Positions 37,404 through 45,679 of a stretch of DNA of 64,000 nt are shown piece by piece. The first letter of the stretch is position 1, and each line of letters begins with the position of its first letter. Made by a program: the position numbers and the translations under genes. Below the pieces are notes generated by a model. The model did no database searches. It worked only from the letters and a program-made list of their open reading frames with translations, and was not told where the DNA came from. The stretch lies in contig CAVYBK010000005.1 of assembly GCA_963766725.1 (NCBI GenBank), positions 1-64,000 on the forward strand. The letters run 5' to 3'. The DNA is from DATEOR01 sp963766725 (GTDB taxonomy: Bacteria > Actinomycetota > Thermoleophilia > Gaiellales > Gaiellaceae).

Positions 37404-38026
37404 GCGCCGCCTATGCGCTCGATGCGCTGAGCGCAGACGAGCGGGAGGAGTTCGAGCAGCATCTCGCGCACTGCGCGGAGTGCCAGGAGACGGTGTCTGC
37501 ATTCCACGACACGGCTGCGTCGCTCGCGCACGGTGTCGAGGCGCAGCAGCCTCCGCCCGGGCTTCGGGCGCGGATCCTCGACGAAGCGCGCGGCGAGCGC
37601 GAGAACGTCGTCCCGCTCCGCCCACGCTGGGTCCTGCGCGCAACAGGGGCAGTGGCCGCAGTCGCGGCGATCCTGGCAATCGTGTTCGGGATCTGGGCCG
37701 CCTCCCTCCACAACGAGCTCGCGGAGAGGCCCCAGGCTCTCGCACTGACCGGGGCCGACGGCCGGCTCGTCGTCACGCCCGACGGAGATGCGGCCCTGAT
37801 CGTGAACGGGCTCGCACCCGCGCCCGCGGGCAAGACCTACGAAGCCTGGGTGATCCAGGACGACACCCCACAGCCGGCGGGGATCTTCTCCGGAGGGGGA
37901 ACGCAGACGGCGTTTGCGCTGACGCGAGCAGTTCCGCAGGGCGCGACTGTCGCGGTGACCATCGAGCCCGCGGGCGGAGTCGACGCGCCGACGGGCGACG
38001 TGCAGTTCACCGCGTCCGGGGCGTAA
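37376..38026 (+). CDS. anti-sigma factor, RskA type
   Basis: 216 aa. N-terminal zinc-binding anti-sigma domain with HLAHCAECQETV (HxxxCxxC), a membrane helix (LRATGAVAAVAAILAIVFGI) and an extracytoplasmic RskA domain (ALIVNGLAPAPAGKTYEAWV, then GATVAVTIEPAGGVDAPTGD). It would hold the sigma factor at the membrane until regulated proteolysis. GAGGAAAA precedes ATG. Overlap with the sigma gene ensures equal expression. Confidence 0.9.
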   Translation: MERTGIHELSAAYALDALSADEREEFEQHLAHCAECQETVSAFHDTAASLAHGVEAQQPPPGLRARILDEARGERENVVPLRPRWVLRATGAVAAVAAILAIVFGIWAASLHNELAERPQALALTGADGRLVVTPDGDAALIVNGLAPAPAGKTYEAWVIQDDTPQPAGIFSGGGTQTAFALTRAVPQGATVAVTIEPAGGVDAPTGDVQFTASGA

Positions 38027-38051
38027 CGCCCGGGCTAGAATCACGCACTTC

Positions 38052-40472
38052 GTGCCGTTCCGACGAAGCAGTCGCCCTCCCAAGCGCCGCAGGATCCGCA
38101 AGCTCAGATTTCTTGCGCTGCTCAGCGTCCTCGTATTCGTCTCGCTCGTCTCCTTCGTCTTCGGCCTGGTGAGTGCGATCGCGAGCGACGTCGCGGCGCT
38201 CGAGCCGTCGACGAGCAAACGCCCGCAGCAGCTCGGCTACATCTACGCCTCCGACGGCAAGACCGTCCTCGCCACGCTGCGCGGCGACGAGAGCCGGATC
38301 GTGGTGGCGAGCGACGACATCTCGCCGCTCATGAAGCAGGCGATCGTCGCGGTCGAGGACCGCCGCTTCTGGGAGCACCAGGGCGTCGACTACCGCGGCA
38401 TCCTCCGCGCGGTCTGGGCCGACGTCAGCCACAAAGCGGTCGTCGAGGGCGGTTCGACGATCACGCAGCAGTTCGTCAAGAACACGTACACGCACCAGGA
38501 GCGGACGATCAGCCGGAAGCTCAAGGAGGCGGCGCTCGCGTGGCAACTCGAGCGCAAGTGGTCGAAGGACCGGATCCTCACCGCCTACCTGAACACCATC
38601 TACTTCGGGAACGGCGCGTACGGGATCGAGATGGCTGCGCGCGTCTACTTCCACGAGCACGCGCGTGACCTGACGCTTGCGCAGTCCGCCCTCCTCGCGG
38701 GCCTGCCGGCGAGCCCCGGCGCCTACGACCCCGCGACGAACCCGAAGGCCGCGGAGGCACGCCGGCGCATCGTCCTCCAGATGATGCGCGACGAGGGCCT
38801 GATCACCCTGAAGGAGCAGCTGACCGCCGACGCGCAGAAGCTGCCGAAGCCCAAGGACATCCACCTGCCCGTCACGGCCGGCCGGCAGGGCTACTTCGCG
38901 GAGTACGTGAAGCAGCAGCTCGTCCCCTACTACGGCTCCGGGAAGGTCTTCGGCGGCGGGCTCAAGGTCTACACGACCATCGACCTCGACCTGCAGCGGC
39001 TCGCCGCGGAAGCGATCGACGAGTGGCTTCCGGAACGGGAAGACCCGGCTGCGGCGCTCGTCGCGATCGACCCGCGCGACGGGCGTGTGCTCGCGATGGT
39101 CGGCGGGCGCAACTACAAGAAGAGCCAGTTCAATCTCGCGGTACAGGGCGAGCGCCAGCCCGGCTCCTCCTTCAAGCCGTTCGTGCTCGCGACCGCGCTC
39201 AGCGAAGGCATCTCGCCGCAGACCCAGTTCACCTCGCAGCCGACCGTGATCAACCTCGGGGACAAGCTCTGGTCGGTGCACAACTACGAGAACTCCTATC
39301 TCGGGACGATCGACCTCGTCGACGCGACGACCTACTCCGACAACTCGGTCTACGCGCAGCTGACGGCACAGGTCGGGCCCGGGCACGTGGCTGCGATGGC
39401 GAAGCGGCTCGGGATCCAGAGCCCGCTGAACGACTACTTCGCCATCGGGCTCGGCGCCGAAGCGGTGAACCCGCTCGAGATGGCGCGCGCATTCTCGACG
39501 TTCGCGCACAACGGAGTCCGCGTCGACGGCTCGATCCTCGGAAACACTCCGCGAGCCGTGACGAAGGTCGTCGAGGGGAACCGTGTCGAGAAGAACGAGC
39601 CGGTCGACAAGCAAGTCCTCGACCCGAACGACGCGGCGACGCTCAACTCCATCCTCCAGAACGTCGTCACGACGGGAACCGGGAAGCGCGCCGCCCTCAC
39701 GGACAGGATCGTCGCGGGCAAGACTGGCACGACGGAGAACTACGGTGACGCCTGGTTCGTGGGCTACACGCCGCAGCTCGCGGTCGCGGTCTGGGTCGGG
39801 TATCCGAACAAGCTCGTCCCGATGCTGACCCAGTTCGAGGGCGGGCCGGTCGCGGGCGGTACCTACCCCGCGCTCATCTGGAAGAGCTTCGTCGAGAAGG
39901 CGCTCAAGGCCGAGAACGACCCGCCGGAGAGCTTCCCCTCCCCGGCCTACGAATCGACGGTCGCGCGCGACGTCGTCTATCGCAACAACCAGTGGCTGCT
40001 CGACAACGGCAACTGCCACGACGGGCACCTCGTCACCTACGTCGCCGGCTCGGAGCCGACGAAGCAGGCGCCGTGCAAGCCGAACGAGGTCGACGTGCCG
40101 CCCGTCGTCGGCGCGAAGCTCGCGGACGCCAAGATCCGGCTCGAAGGCATGCCGCTGACGGTCGAAGTGGTCACCCGGCCGGCGGAGGGAGGCGAACGGC
40201 TCGGACGCGTGGTCGCGCAGATCCCGGCCAGGGGCACGCTGTCTTCCTTCGACACCGTGCGCGTCGTCGTCCCGGTGGCGGTCAACGGCCGCATCCCGGA
40301 CGTGACCGGCCTCAGTCTCGAGGCCGCACGGAAGAAGCTCGCCCGCCACCACCTGGCGGGGCTCGTGCAGACCTACGCGGAAGGGAAGCCCGACCGCGTT
40401 CTGCAGCAGTTCCCGAAGGCCGGGCTCGCCTCGGTCGAGAACATGACGATCAAGCTGGTCGTCGGGCGCTGA
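38052..40472 (+). CDS. class A penicillin-binding protein with PASTA domains
   Basis: 806 aa. Cytoplasmic basic tail, one membrane helix (FLALLSVLVFVSLVSFVFGL), GT51 glycosyltransferase (AVEDRRFWEHQGVDYRGILR with catalytic Glu, GGSTITQQFVKNTYTHQERT), transpeptidase (GSSFKPF with the nucleophile, SDNSVY, GKTGTTENYGDAWFVGYTP) and two PASTA repeats (VDVPPVVGAKLADAKIRLEG, then RIPDVTGLSLEAARKKLARH). It builds and crosslinks peptidoglycan. GTG start; TAGAAT lies 10 nt upstream. The 3' end overlaps the convergent glycosylase gene by 23 nt. Confidence 0.95.
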   Translation: MPFRRSSRPPKRRRIRKLRFLALLSVLVFVSLVSFVFGLVSAIASDVAALEPSTSKRPQQLGYIYASDGKTVLATLRGDESRIVVASDDISPLMKQAIVAVEDRRFWEHQGVDYRGILRAVWADVSHKAVVEGGSTITQQFVKNTYTHQERTISRKLKEAALAWQLERKWSKDRILTAYLNTIYFGNGAYGIEMAARVYFHEHARDLTLAQSALLAGLPASPGAYDPATNPKAAEARRRIVLQMMRDEGLITLKEQLTADAQKLPKPKDIHLPVTAGRQGYFAEYVKQQLVPYYGSGKVFGGGLKVYTTIDLDLQRLAAEAIDEWLPEREDPAAALVAIDPRDGRVLAMVGGRNYKKSQFNLAVQGERQPGSSFKPFVLATALSEGISPQTQFTSQPTVINLGDKLWSVHNYENSYLGTIDLVDATTYSDNSVYAQLTAQVGPGHVAAMAKRLGIQSPLNDYFAIGLGAEAVNPLEMARAFSTFAHNGVRVDGSILGNTPRAVTKVVEGNRVEKNEPVDKQVLDPNDAATLNSILQNVVTTGTGKRAALTDRIVAGKTGTTENYGDAWFVGYTPQLAVAVWVGYPNKLVPMLTQFEGGPVAGGTYPALIWKSFVEKALKAENDPPESFPSPAYESTVARDVVYRNNQWLLDNGNCHDGHLVTYVAGSEPTKQAPCKPNEVDVPPVVGAKLADAKIRLEGMPLTVEVVTRPAEGGERLGRVVAQIPARGTLSSFDTVRVVVPVAVNGRIPDVTGLSLEAARKKLARHHLAGLVQTYAEGKPDRVLQQFPKAGLASVENMTIKLVVGR

Positions 40473-41031
40473 CCCGGAAACCGCGCGAAAGATAGGGCGA
40501 GCCGGCCAGGCCGTAACGCCACGGAAGGTCGGCGGCCTGCGTGATCCCGACCCGCGGTCCGGTGACGACCTCAGGCTCTCCCTTGCGCGCACGGAGCTCG
40601 AAGGGAGGGCGGTTGAGCGGCAGTCCGTCGTGCTCCCCCGTCACGGCGAGTGCCTGGCAGAGGCGGCCCGGGCCCGAGCAGAGAAGGCGGGGCTCGTCGA
40701 GGTCCCGGCGGGCGCGCATCTCCCCGACCCCGTGCGCCGGCTCGAGCGCACGAAGGAGCACCGCGGCCGCGACACCCTTTTCCTCGCAGACCAGGTTGAG
40801 GCACCAGTGGATGCCGTAGGAGCGGTAGACGTAGGCGTGGCCCGGCGGGCCGAACATCGAGCGGTTGCGCGCCGTCTCGCCGCGAAAGCCGTGACTCGCC
40901 GGATCCTCGTGGTCGTAGGCCTCGACTTCGACGATCGGGCCGCCGACCCCGTCGACGAGCAGCGTGCAGCCGATCAGGTCGGGCGCGACCTCGTGCACGC
41001 TCCGCGCGAAGAACTCGCGGTCGAGCGCCAC
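40450..41031 (-). CDS. DNA-3-methyladenine glycosylase (AAG/MPG family)
   Basis: 193 aa, the full length of the family. Seen: GCTLLVDGVGGPIVEVEAYD with catalytic Glu, ASHGFRGETARNRSMFGPPG, YVYRSYGIHWCLNLVCEEKG and VLLRALEP; the C-terminal part has GPGRLCQALAV and GPRVGITQAADLPWRYGLAG. It removes alkylated bases in base-excision repair. GTG start a few bases after the RemA-like gene. Confidence 0.92.
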   Translation of the reverse strand: MALDREFFARSVHEVAPDLIGCTLLVDGVGGPIVEVEAYDHEDPASHGFRGETARNRSMFGPPGHAYVYRSYGIHWCLNLVCEEKGVAAAVLLRALEPAHGVGEMRARRDLDEPRLLCSGPGRLCQALAVTGEHDGLPLNRPPFELRARKGEPEVVTGPRVGITQAADLPWRYGLAGSPYLSRGFRVSARRPA

Positions 41032-41034
41032 GCG

Positions 41035-41394
41035 CTAGAAGAGCTGGTCGTCGTCGCTCGGGTTCGCGGTCGCCTCGAGAAGCTTGCGCGCCCGCCGGTC
41101 GAGGTCGGCGAGGTCGACCCGTCCCTTGCCCGCATCTTCGACGATGCGCTCGGCGAGCTTCACGGCGTCGTCGAGGATCTGGACGCGGCCCGCGTCGCGG
41201 ATGCCCATCTCACCGAGGATCGAGCGCTCCGTGCGCGAGGCGACGATCGGCTCGGCGATCCCTTCCACCCACACGCGCGTCCGGCGGCCGTCGCCGCGGT
41301 CGCCGCCCGTCAGCGGCTCGAGGGCGTAGATCTTGTCCGCACGCGCGAACTTCCCGAACCCGAGAAAGACCATCTTGGGGGCGCCGTCGGCCAT
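41035..41394 (-). CDS. RemA-like (DUF370-type) regulatory protein
   Basis: 119 aa. MVFLGFGKFARADKIYALEP resembles the start of RemA/DUF370 (GFGNxVxAxRI), and GRRTRVWVEGIAEPIVASRT resembles its second half; a helical C-terminal extension (VQILDDAVKLAERIVEDAGK) is extra. RemA proteins bind DNA as rings. GATAAT lies 6 nt before ATG. The neighbours do not suggest a target. Confidence 0.65.
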   Translation of the reverse strand: MADGAPKMVFLGFGKFARADKIYALEPLTGGDRGDGRRTRVWVEGIAEPIVASRTERSILGEMGIRDAGRVQILDDAVKLAERIVEDAGKGRVDLADLDRRARKLLEATANPSDDDQLF

Positions 41395-41401
41395 GTCCTG
41401 A

Positions 41402-42514
41402 TTATCGCAGGGACGAGGCAAGCACCTCGGCCACTCGCTCCTGGTCGGCGCGCTCGAGGCGGGTGTGGAACGGAAGCGCGAGCGAGCGGCGGCTCGTCTC
41501 CTCGGAAACCGGAAACATCCCCTCCTTGGTCCCGAACCGCTCGCGCCAGTAGGGCTGCAGGTGGATCGACGGGAGGTATGGCTTCGAGGCGATGCCCTGC
41601 TCGCCCAGCTTCGCCATGACGCCGTTCCGCTCGATCCCCTCGGCGACCTGGACGACGTAGACGAACCACGACCGCTTGTGGTCGGCGTCGTCCGCGAGCG
41701 GAATCTCGACGCCTTCGATCTCGCCCAGGAGCTCCGCGTAGCGCGCGGCGACCTCGGCACGGAGCTCGAGGATGCGGTCGAGCTTCTCGACCTGCGCCAA
41801 CCCGAGCGCGGCCGAGATGTCGTCGAGGCGGTAGTTGTAGCCGAGGCGCGAGTGCGTGAGCCATTCGCCGGAGTCGCTGCGCCCCTGGTTGGAGAGGCTC
41901 TTCAGGAGCACCCACTCCTCCTCGGTCTGCACGGCGACCGCGCCGCCCTCGCCCGTCGTCATCTGCTTGTTGGGGTAGAAGGCGAAGACAGCAGGCGCGC
42001 CGCGTGAGCCGAGCGGCCGGCCCTGGTATTCGGCTCCGAGCGCCTCGCAGGCGTCCTCGATCAGGGCGAGCCCGTGGCGCTCGGCGATCGCCTCGAGCTC
42101 GGCGTACTCCGCCGGGTAGCCGAAGATGTCGACCGGAAGGATCGCCTTCGTGCGCGGCGTGATCGCCGCCTCGACCGCGGCCGGGTCCAGGTTCAGCGTG
42201 CGCGCGTCGATGTCGGCAAAGACGGGGGTAGCGCCTTCGTAGAGGACGCAGTTCGCGGACGCGACGAAGGAGAACGGCGTCGTGACGACCTCGTCCCCCT
42301 CCCCCAGTCCGGCCAGGCGCACGGCGAGATGGAGCCCCGCCGTACCGCTCGAGACCGCGGCGACGTACGGTGCGCCGACCCTTTCGGCCAGCGCCTGCTC
42401 GAAGCGGTCGATCATGGGCCCGAGCGAGAGCTGCCCGGAGCGAAGCGTCTCCAGGACGAGCTCTTCCTCCCGCTCCTCGAGCCAGGGAGCGGAGAGCCCG
42501 ATCTCGGCGGTCAG
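41402..42514 (-). CDS. DegT/DnrJ/EryC1-family aminotransferase, CTG start
   Basis: 370 aa PLP enzyme of sugar-aminotransferase type: LSAPWLEEREEELVLETLRS, AAVSSGTAGLHLAVRLAGLG, EDACEALGAEYQGRPLGSRG and FAFYPNKQMTTGEGGAVAVQ with the PLP lysine. It would transfer an amino group to a keto-sugar or similar. The conserved N-terminus is in frame from a CTG that overlaps the BCAT stop (CTGA); the first ATG in frame would remove about 35 conserved residues, and there is no GTG or TTG before it. Confidence 0.87.
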   Translation of the reverse strand: MTAEIGLSAPWLEEREEELVLETLRSGQLSLGPMIDRFEQALAERVGAPYVAAVSSGTAGLHLAVRLAGLGEGDEVVTTPFSFVASANCVLYEGATPVFADIDARTLNLDPAAVEAAITPRTKAILPVDIFGYPAEYAELEAIAERHGLALIEDACEALGAEYQGRPLGSRGAPAVFAFYPNKQMTTGEGGAVAVQTEEEWVLLKSLSNQGRSDSGEWLTHSRLGYNYRLDDISAALGLAQVEKLDRILELRAEVAARYAELLGEIEGVEIPLADDADHKRSWFVYVVQVAEGIERNGVMAKLGEQGIASKPYLPSIHLQPYWRERFGTKEGMFPVSEETSRRSLALPFHTRLERADQERVAEVLASSLR

Positions 42515-43440
42515 GAGCCCGCCGGGGCCTTGGCCGCGTACTCCAGCCAACGAGTCCAGCGCTCGTCCCGGCCGCGCACGACGTCGAAGAAGGTCGACTG
42601 GATCGCCTTCGTCACCGGGCCGGGCGGGCCGATCTCGTGGTCGTCGACCGCGCGCACGGGAGTGACCTCGGCGGCCGTCCCGGTCATGAAGACCTCGTCC
42701 GCGAGGTAGAGGTCGGAGCGGATCAGCGGGCCCTCGTGCACCGCGTATCCGTGCGCCTGGGCAATCTCCATCACGCTCTGACGGGTGATCCCCGGGAGGA
42801 TCGACGTCGAGAGGTGCGGGGTCGAGATGATCTCGTCCTTGACGACGAAGATGTTCTCGCCGGAGCCGTCGGCCACGAGGCCCTCGTCCGTCAGGAGGAT
42901 GGCCTCGGCATAGCCGGCGTTCGTCGCCTCGATCACGGCGAGCATCGAGTTCAGATAGATGCCGGTCGCTTTCGAGACGTGCGGGATCGTGTTCGGGCCA
43001 ACGCGCTTCCAGGAGGACACCTTCGCGCTGATCCCCTGCGTGAGAGCCTCTTCGCCGAGGTACGCGCCCCACGGCCAGCTCATGATCACGACGTCGACCG
43101 GGTTCGAGCGCGGGTGCACGCCGAGCTCGCCGTAGCCGTAGAAGGCGATCGGGCGGATGTAGCACTCGGCGAGGCCGTTCGCCCCGATGAGCTCGAGCGT
43201 CGCCGCGCGCATGTCGTCCACGCTGAATGGCAGCTCCATGTGCAGGAGCCGGGCGGAGTTCTCCAGCCGCTTCAGGTGGTCGGTCAGCCGGAAGACGGCC
43301 GGGCCGTCGTCGGTCTCGTAGCAGCGGATGCCTTCGAAGACCCCGGAGCCGTAGTGGAGCCCGTGCGCGCCGACGTGGACCTTCGCATCGGCCCAGTCGA
43401 CGAGCTCGCCGTTCATCCAGATCTTTTCGGTCTCTTGCAT
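42511..43440 (-). CDS. ilvE: branched-chain amino acid aminotransferase
   Basis: 309 aa class IV PLP enzyme: IWMNGELVDWADAKVHVGAH, GSGVFEGIRCYETDDGPAVF, YIRPIAFYGYGELGV, IPHVSKATGIYLNSMLAVIE with the PLP lysine and EAILLTDEGLVADGSGENIF. It makes or degrades Val, Leu and Ile. The start is ATG 43440 because TAGGAT lies 8 nt upstream and the family begins IWMNG; there is no ribosome site. Confidence 0.93.
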   Translation of the reverse strand: MQETEKIWMNGELVDWADAKVHVGAHGLHYGSGVFEGIRCYETDDGPAVFRLTDHLKRLENSARLLHMELPFSVDDMRAATLELIGANGLAECYIRPIAFYGYGELGVHPRSNPVDVVIMSWPWGAYLGEEALTQGISAKVSSWKRVGPNTIPHVSKATGIYLNSMLAVIEATNAGYAEAILLTDEGLVADGSGENIFVVKDEIISTPHLSTSILPGITRQSVMEIAQAHGYAVHEGPLIRSDLYLADEVFMTGTAAEVTPVRAVDDHEIGPPGPVTKAIQSTFFDVVRGRDERWTRWLEYAAKAPAGS

Positions 43441-43448
43441 GGTTCTAT

Positions 43449-43454
43449 ATCCTA
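43449..43454 (-). promoter_or_regulatory. -10 element of the BCAT gene
   Basis: TAGGAT 8 nt before the ATG. Confidence 0.5.
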
Positions 43455-43456
43455 GG

Positions 43457-43942
43457 TTACGCATCGTCCGCGACGGCGTCGACGGAACGGGCGCGCGTCA
43501 GTCGGACGAGGTCGGACGGGGCGATGGCGAGCACGTGCTGGTGCGAGCCCGCGCCCGTCCAGACGACCTCGTGCATGAGCAGCTCGTTGTCGACGAGGAT
43601 GGTCTGGATCGCCGGCAGCGGGAACGGGGCGACCGCGCCCGGCTCGAACCCGGTCGCCGAGCGGACCTCGTCGGGGCCTGCGATCTTCGCCTTCTCGCAC
43701 GGGACCGCGGCCTCGACCTTGGCGCGGTCGGCGCGCCGGTCTCCTCCGACCATGACCAGCACCGGCTTCCCGTCGCAGATGAAGACGAGGGACTTGACGA
43801 TCTGCGCGAGGTCGCAGCCGACCGCATTGGCGGCATCCTCGGCGGTCAGCGTCCCCGCGGGGAACTCCTCGACGCGCGACTCGACGGCCACCTTGCGGAG
43901 GAACTCGGCGACCCGCTCGACCGGCTCCGGCCAAGCGCTCAA
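43457..43942 (-). CDS. YbaK/ProX-type aminoacyl-tRNA deacylase
   Basis: 161 aa. VEEFPAGTLTAEDAANAVGC, then QIVKSLVFICDGKPVLVMVG with the conserved Lys, and GPDEVRSATGFEPGAVAPF; all are YbaK/EbsC features. It would hydrolyse mischarged Ala- or Cys-tRNA(Pro) or a related tRNA. The start is TTG in a TTGA overlap with the serA stop, so it is coupled to serA; the next in-frame start codon would truncate the domain. Confidence 0.85.
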   Translation of the reverse strand: MSAWPEPVERVAEFLRKVAVESRVEEFPAGTLTAEDAANAVGCDLAQIVKSLVFICDGKPVLVMVGGDRRADRAKVEAAVPCEKAKIAGPDEVRSATGFEPGAVAPFPLPAIQTILVDNELLMHEVVWTGAGSHQHVLAIAPSDLVRLTRARSVDAVADDA

Positions 43943-45519
43943 GCTTTGCTCAAGTCGATGAAACGAACATCGGTGAAGCCCGGCTCGGCTTCGACGCGTT
44001 CGAGCACCTCGGGCTCCGGGGTGCTGTCCAGTGTGAGCGCCATGAGGGCGCCCTTCGCGCTCTGCGAGCGCCGCGAGACGGCCATGTTGGCGATGTTCAC
44101 GTGCGCCTCGCCGAGCAGGGTGCCCAGCCGGCCGATGCGCCCCGGCTGGTCGTCGTTCACTGCGAAGAGCATGAACGGGGCGAGGTCGATCTCGATCTCG
44201 TAGCCGAGCGCGCGCACGAGCCGCGGCTCGGCGTCGCGGCCGAGCGGCGTGCCCGCGACGACGACCTCCTGATCGCCCGCGACCGCCGTCACGCGTACGA
44301 GGCTCGTGAAGTCGCGGGACGCCCGCCGGCGCTCCTCGGTCACCTCGATGCCGCGCTCGGCCGCGAGGAGCGGCGCATTCACGTAGTTGACCGCCTGCTC
44401 GACCCGGCCCTGGAAGGCGCCGTTGAGCGCCGCGACGGTGAGGAGCCGCGTGTCGTGCTCGGCCAGCTCGCCCAGATAGGCGAAGTCGAGCCGCGTCGGG
44501 CTCGAATCGGCGAGCTCCACCGCGAGTGCTCCCAGCTTCGCGGCGAGCGGCAGGAACGGGCCGAGGAAGCCGACCTCGTCCGCGGCGACCGCGGGGACGT
44601 TGACCGCGTTCGTGACCACGCGGCCCTCCAGAGCGGCGGCGACCTGCTCCGCCACGATCACGCCTGCGCGGTCCTGAGCCTCCTCGGTCGAGGCGGCGAG
44701 GTGCGGCGTGACGACGACGTTGTCGAGCCCGAGGAGCGGCCCGGAGTACGGCTCCTCGGCGAAGACGTCGAGCGCGGCGCCGGCGACCTTGCCGGAGCCG
44801 AGCGCCTCGACGAGCGCCTCCTCGTCCACGAGCTCGCCACGGGCGGCGTTGACCAGCTTGATCCCGTCCTTCGCCGCCGCGAGCTCCTCCCGTCCGATGA
44901 GCCCATGGGTGTCCTCGGTGAGCGTGAGATGGAGCGAGGCGAAGTCGGAGGCCGCGAGGAGCTCGGGAAGCGTCTCGACCCGGTCGACGCCGAGCTCGGC
45001 GAAGCGCTCGGCGCTCACGTAGGGATCGAAGGCGAGGACCTGCATGTCCAGGCCGCGCGCGAGCCGCGCCACCTGCCGCCCGATGCGGCCGAAGCCGACG
45101 AGGCCGAGCGTCTTCCCGGCGAGCTCGTGGCCGGCGAACCGCGAGCGGTCCCAGCGGCCTTCCTTGAGCGCGGCGTGGGCCTGCGGAATCGAGCGCGAGA
45201 GGCCGAGCAGGAGACCGAGCGTGTGCTCCGCCGCCGAGACGATGGTGGACTCCGGCGCGTTCGCGACCACGATTCCGCGCCGCGAGGCCGCGTCGAGATC
45301 GACGTTGTCGATCCCCACCCCGGCCCGGCCGATCACCTTGAGCTTCGTCGCTTTCTCGATCAGGCCGGCGTCGAGGTGCGTGCCGCTGCGGATGATGATC
45401 GCGTCGTAGTCGCCGATCCGCGCGGCGAGGTCGCCGTCCGGGTCCACATCGACGTCGAAGCGCTCGCGCAGGAGGTCGATCCCCGCCGCGGCTATGGGTT
45501 CGCGAACGAGAACTCTCAC
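43939..45519 (-). CDS. serA: D-3-phosphoglycerate dehydrogenase
   Basis: 526 aa, the long type with two C-terminal regulatory domains. GRAGVGIDNVDLDAASRRGI, LGLVGFGRIGRQVARLARGL (NAD site), VNAARGELVDEEAL (Arg), LDVFAEEPYSG (Glu) and VVVTPHLAASTEEAQDRAG (His) are the catalytic features; the C-terminal 80 residues are an ACT domain (PGRIGRLGTLLGEAHVNIAN). First step of serine synthesis; the ACT and intervening domain suggest feedback by serine. GTG start with GAGG upstream. Confidence 0.95.
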   Translation of the reverse strand: MRVLVREPIAAAGIDLLRERFDVDVDPDGDLAARIGDYDAIIIRSGTHLDAGLIEKATKLKVIGRAGVGIDNVDLDAASRRGIVVANAPESTIVSAAEHTLGLLLGLSRSIPQAHAALKEGRWDRSRFAGHELAGKTLGLVGFGRIGRQVARLARGLDMQVLAFDPYVSAERFAELGVDRVETLPELLAASDFASLHLTLTEDTHGLIGREELAAAKDGIKLVNAARGELVDEEALVEALGSGKVAGAALDVFAEEPYSGPLLGLDNVVVTPHLAASTEEAQDRAGVIVAEQVAAALEGRVVTNAVNVPAVAADEVGFLGPFLPLAAKLGALAVELADSSPTRLDFAYLGELAEHDTRLLTVAALNGAFQGRVEQAVNYVNAPLLAAERGIEVTEERRRASRDFTSLVRVTAVAGDQEVVVAGTPLGRDAEPRLVRALGYEIEIDLAPFMLFAVNDDQPGRIGRLGTLLGEAHVNIANMAVSRRSQSAKGALMALTLDSTPEPEVLERVEAEPGFTDVRFIDLSKA

Positions 45520-45679
45520 GTTCCTCGGGTGTCGCGGGCAAAGGAGCCAAGCGAGCGGCGCGATGGACAGTGCTCAGCACGGACAAGTGCCGCGAGCGCC
45601 GGATCCTGCCGCCAGCGGCACCAGCCTCCGCCAAAGCCCGGCTTTGCCGGGCTGTCGGAGGCGGCGAGGGACGCGAGAA
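45520..45679 (-). promoter_or_regulatory. structured region between aminotransferase gene and serA
   Basis: 160 nt. On the minus strand a compound hairpin joins GCCTCCG and CGGAGGC around an inner AGCCCGGC-AAA-GCCGGGCT stem (45620-45665), and further GC-rich stems follow before serA. It may end the aminotransferase transcript or fold as the serA leader. No T-box or named riboswitch is recognisable. Confidence 0.4.

Noticed and set aside
41402..43165. A single 587-residue frame covering the DegT and BCAT region
   Set aside because: The upstream part is a shadow of the BCAT gene; the real gene begins at the CTGA overlap at 42514.
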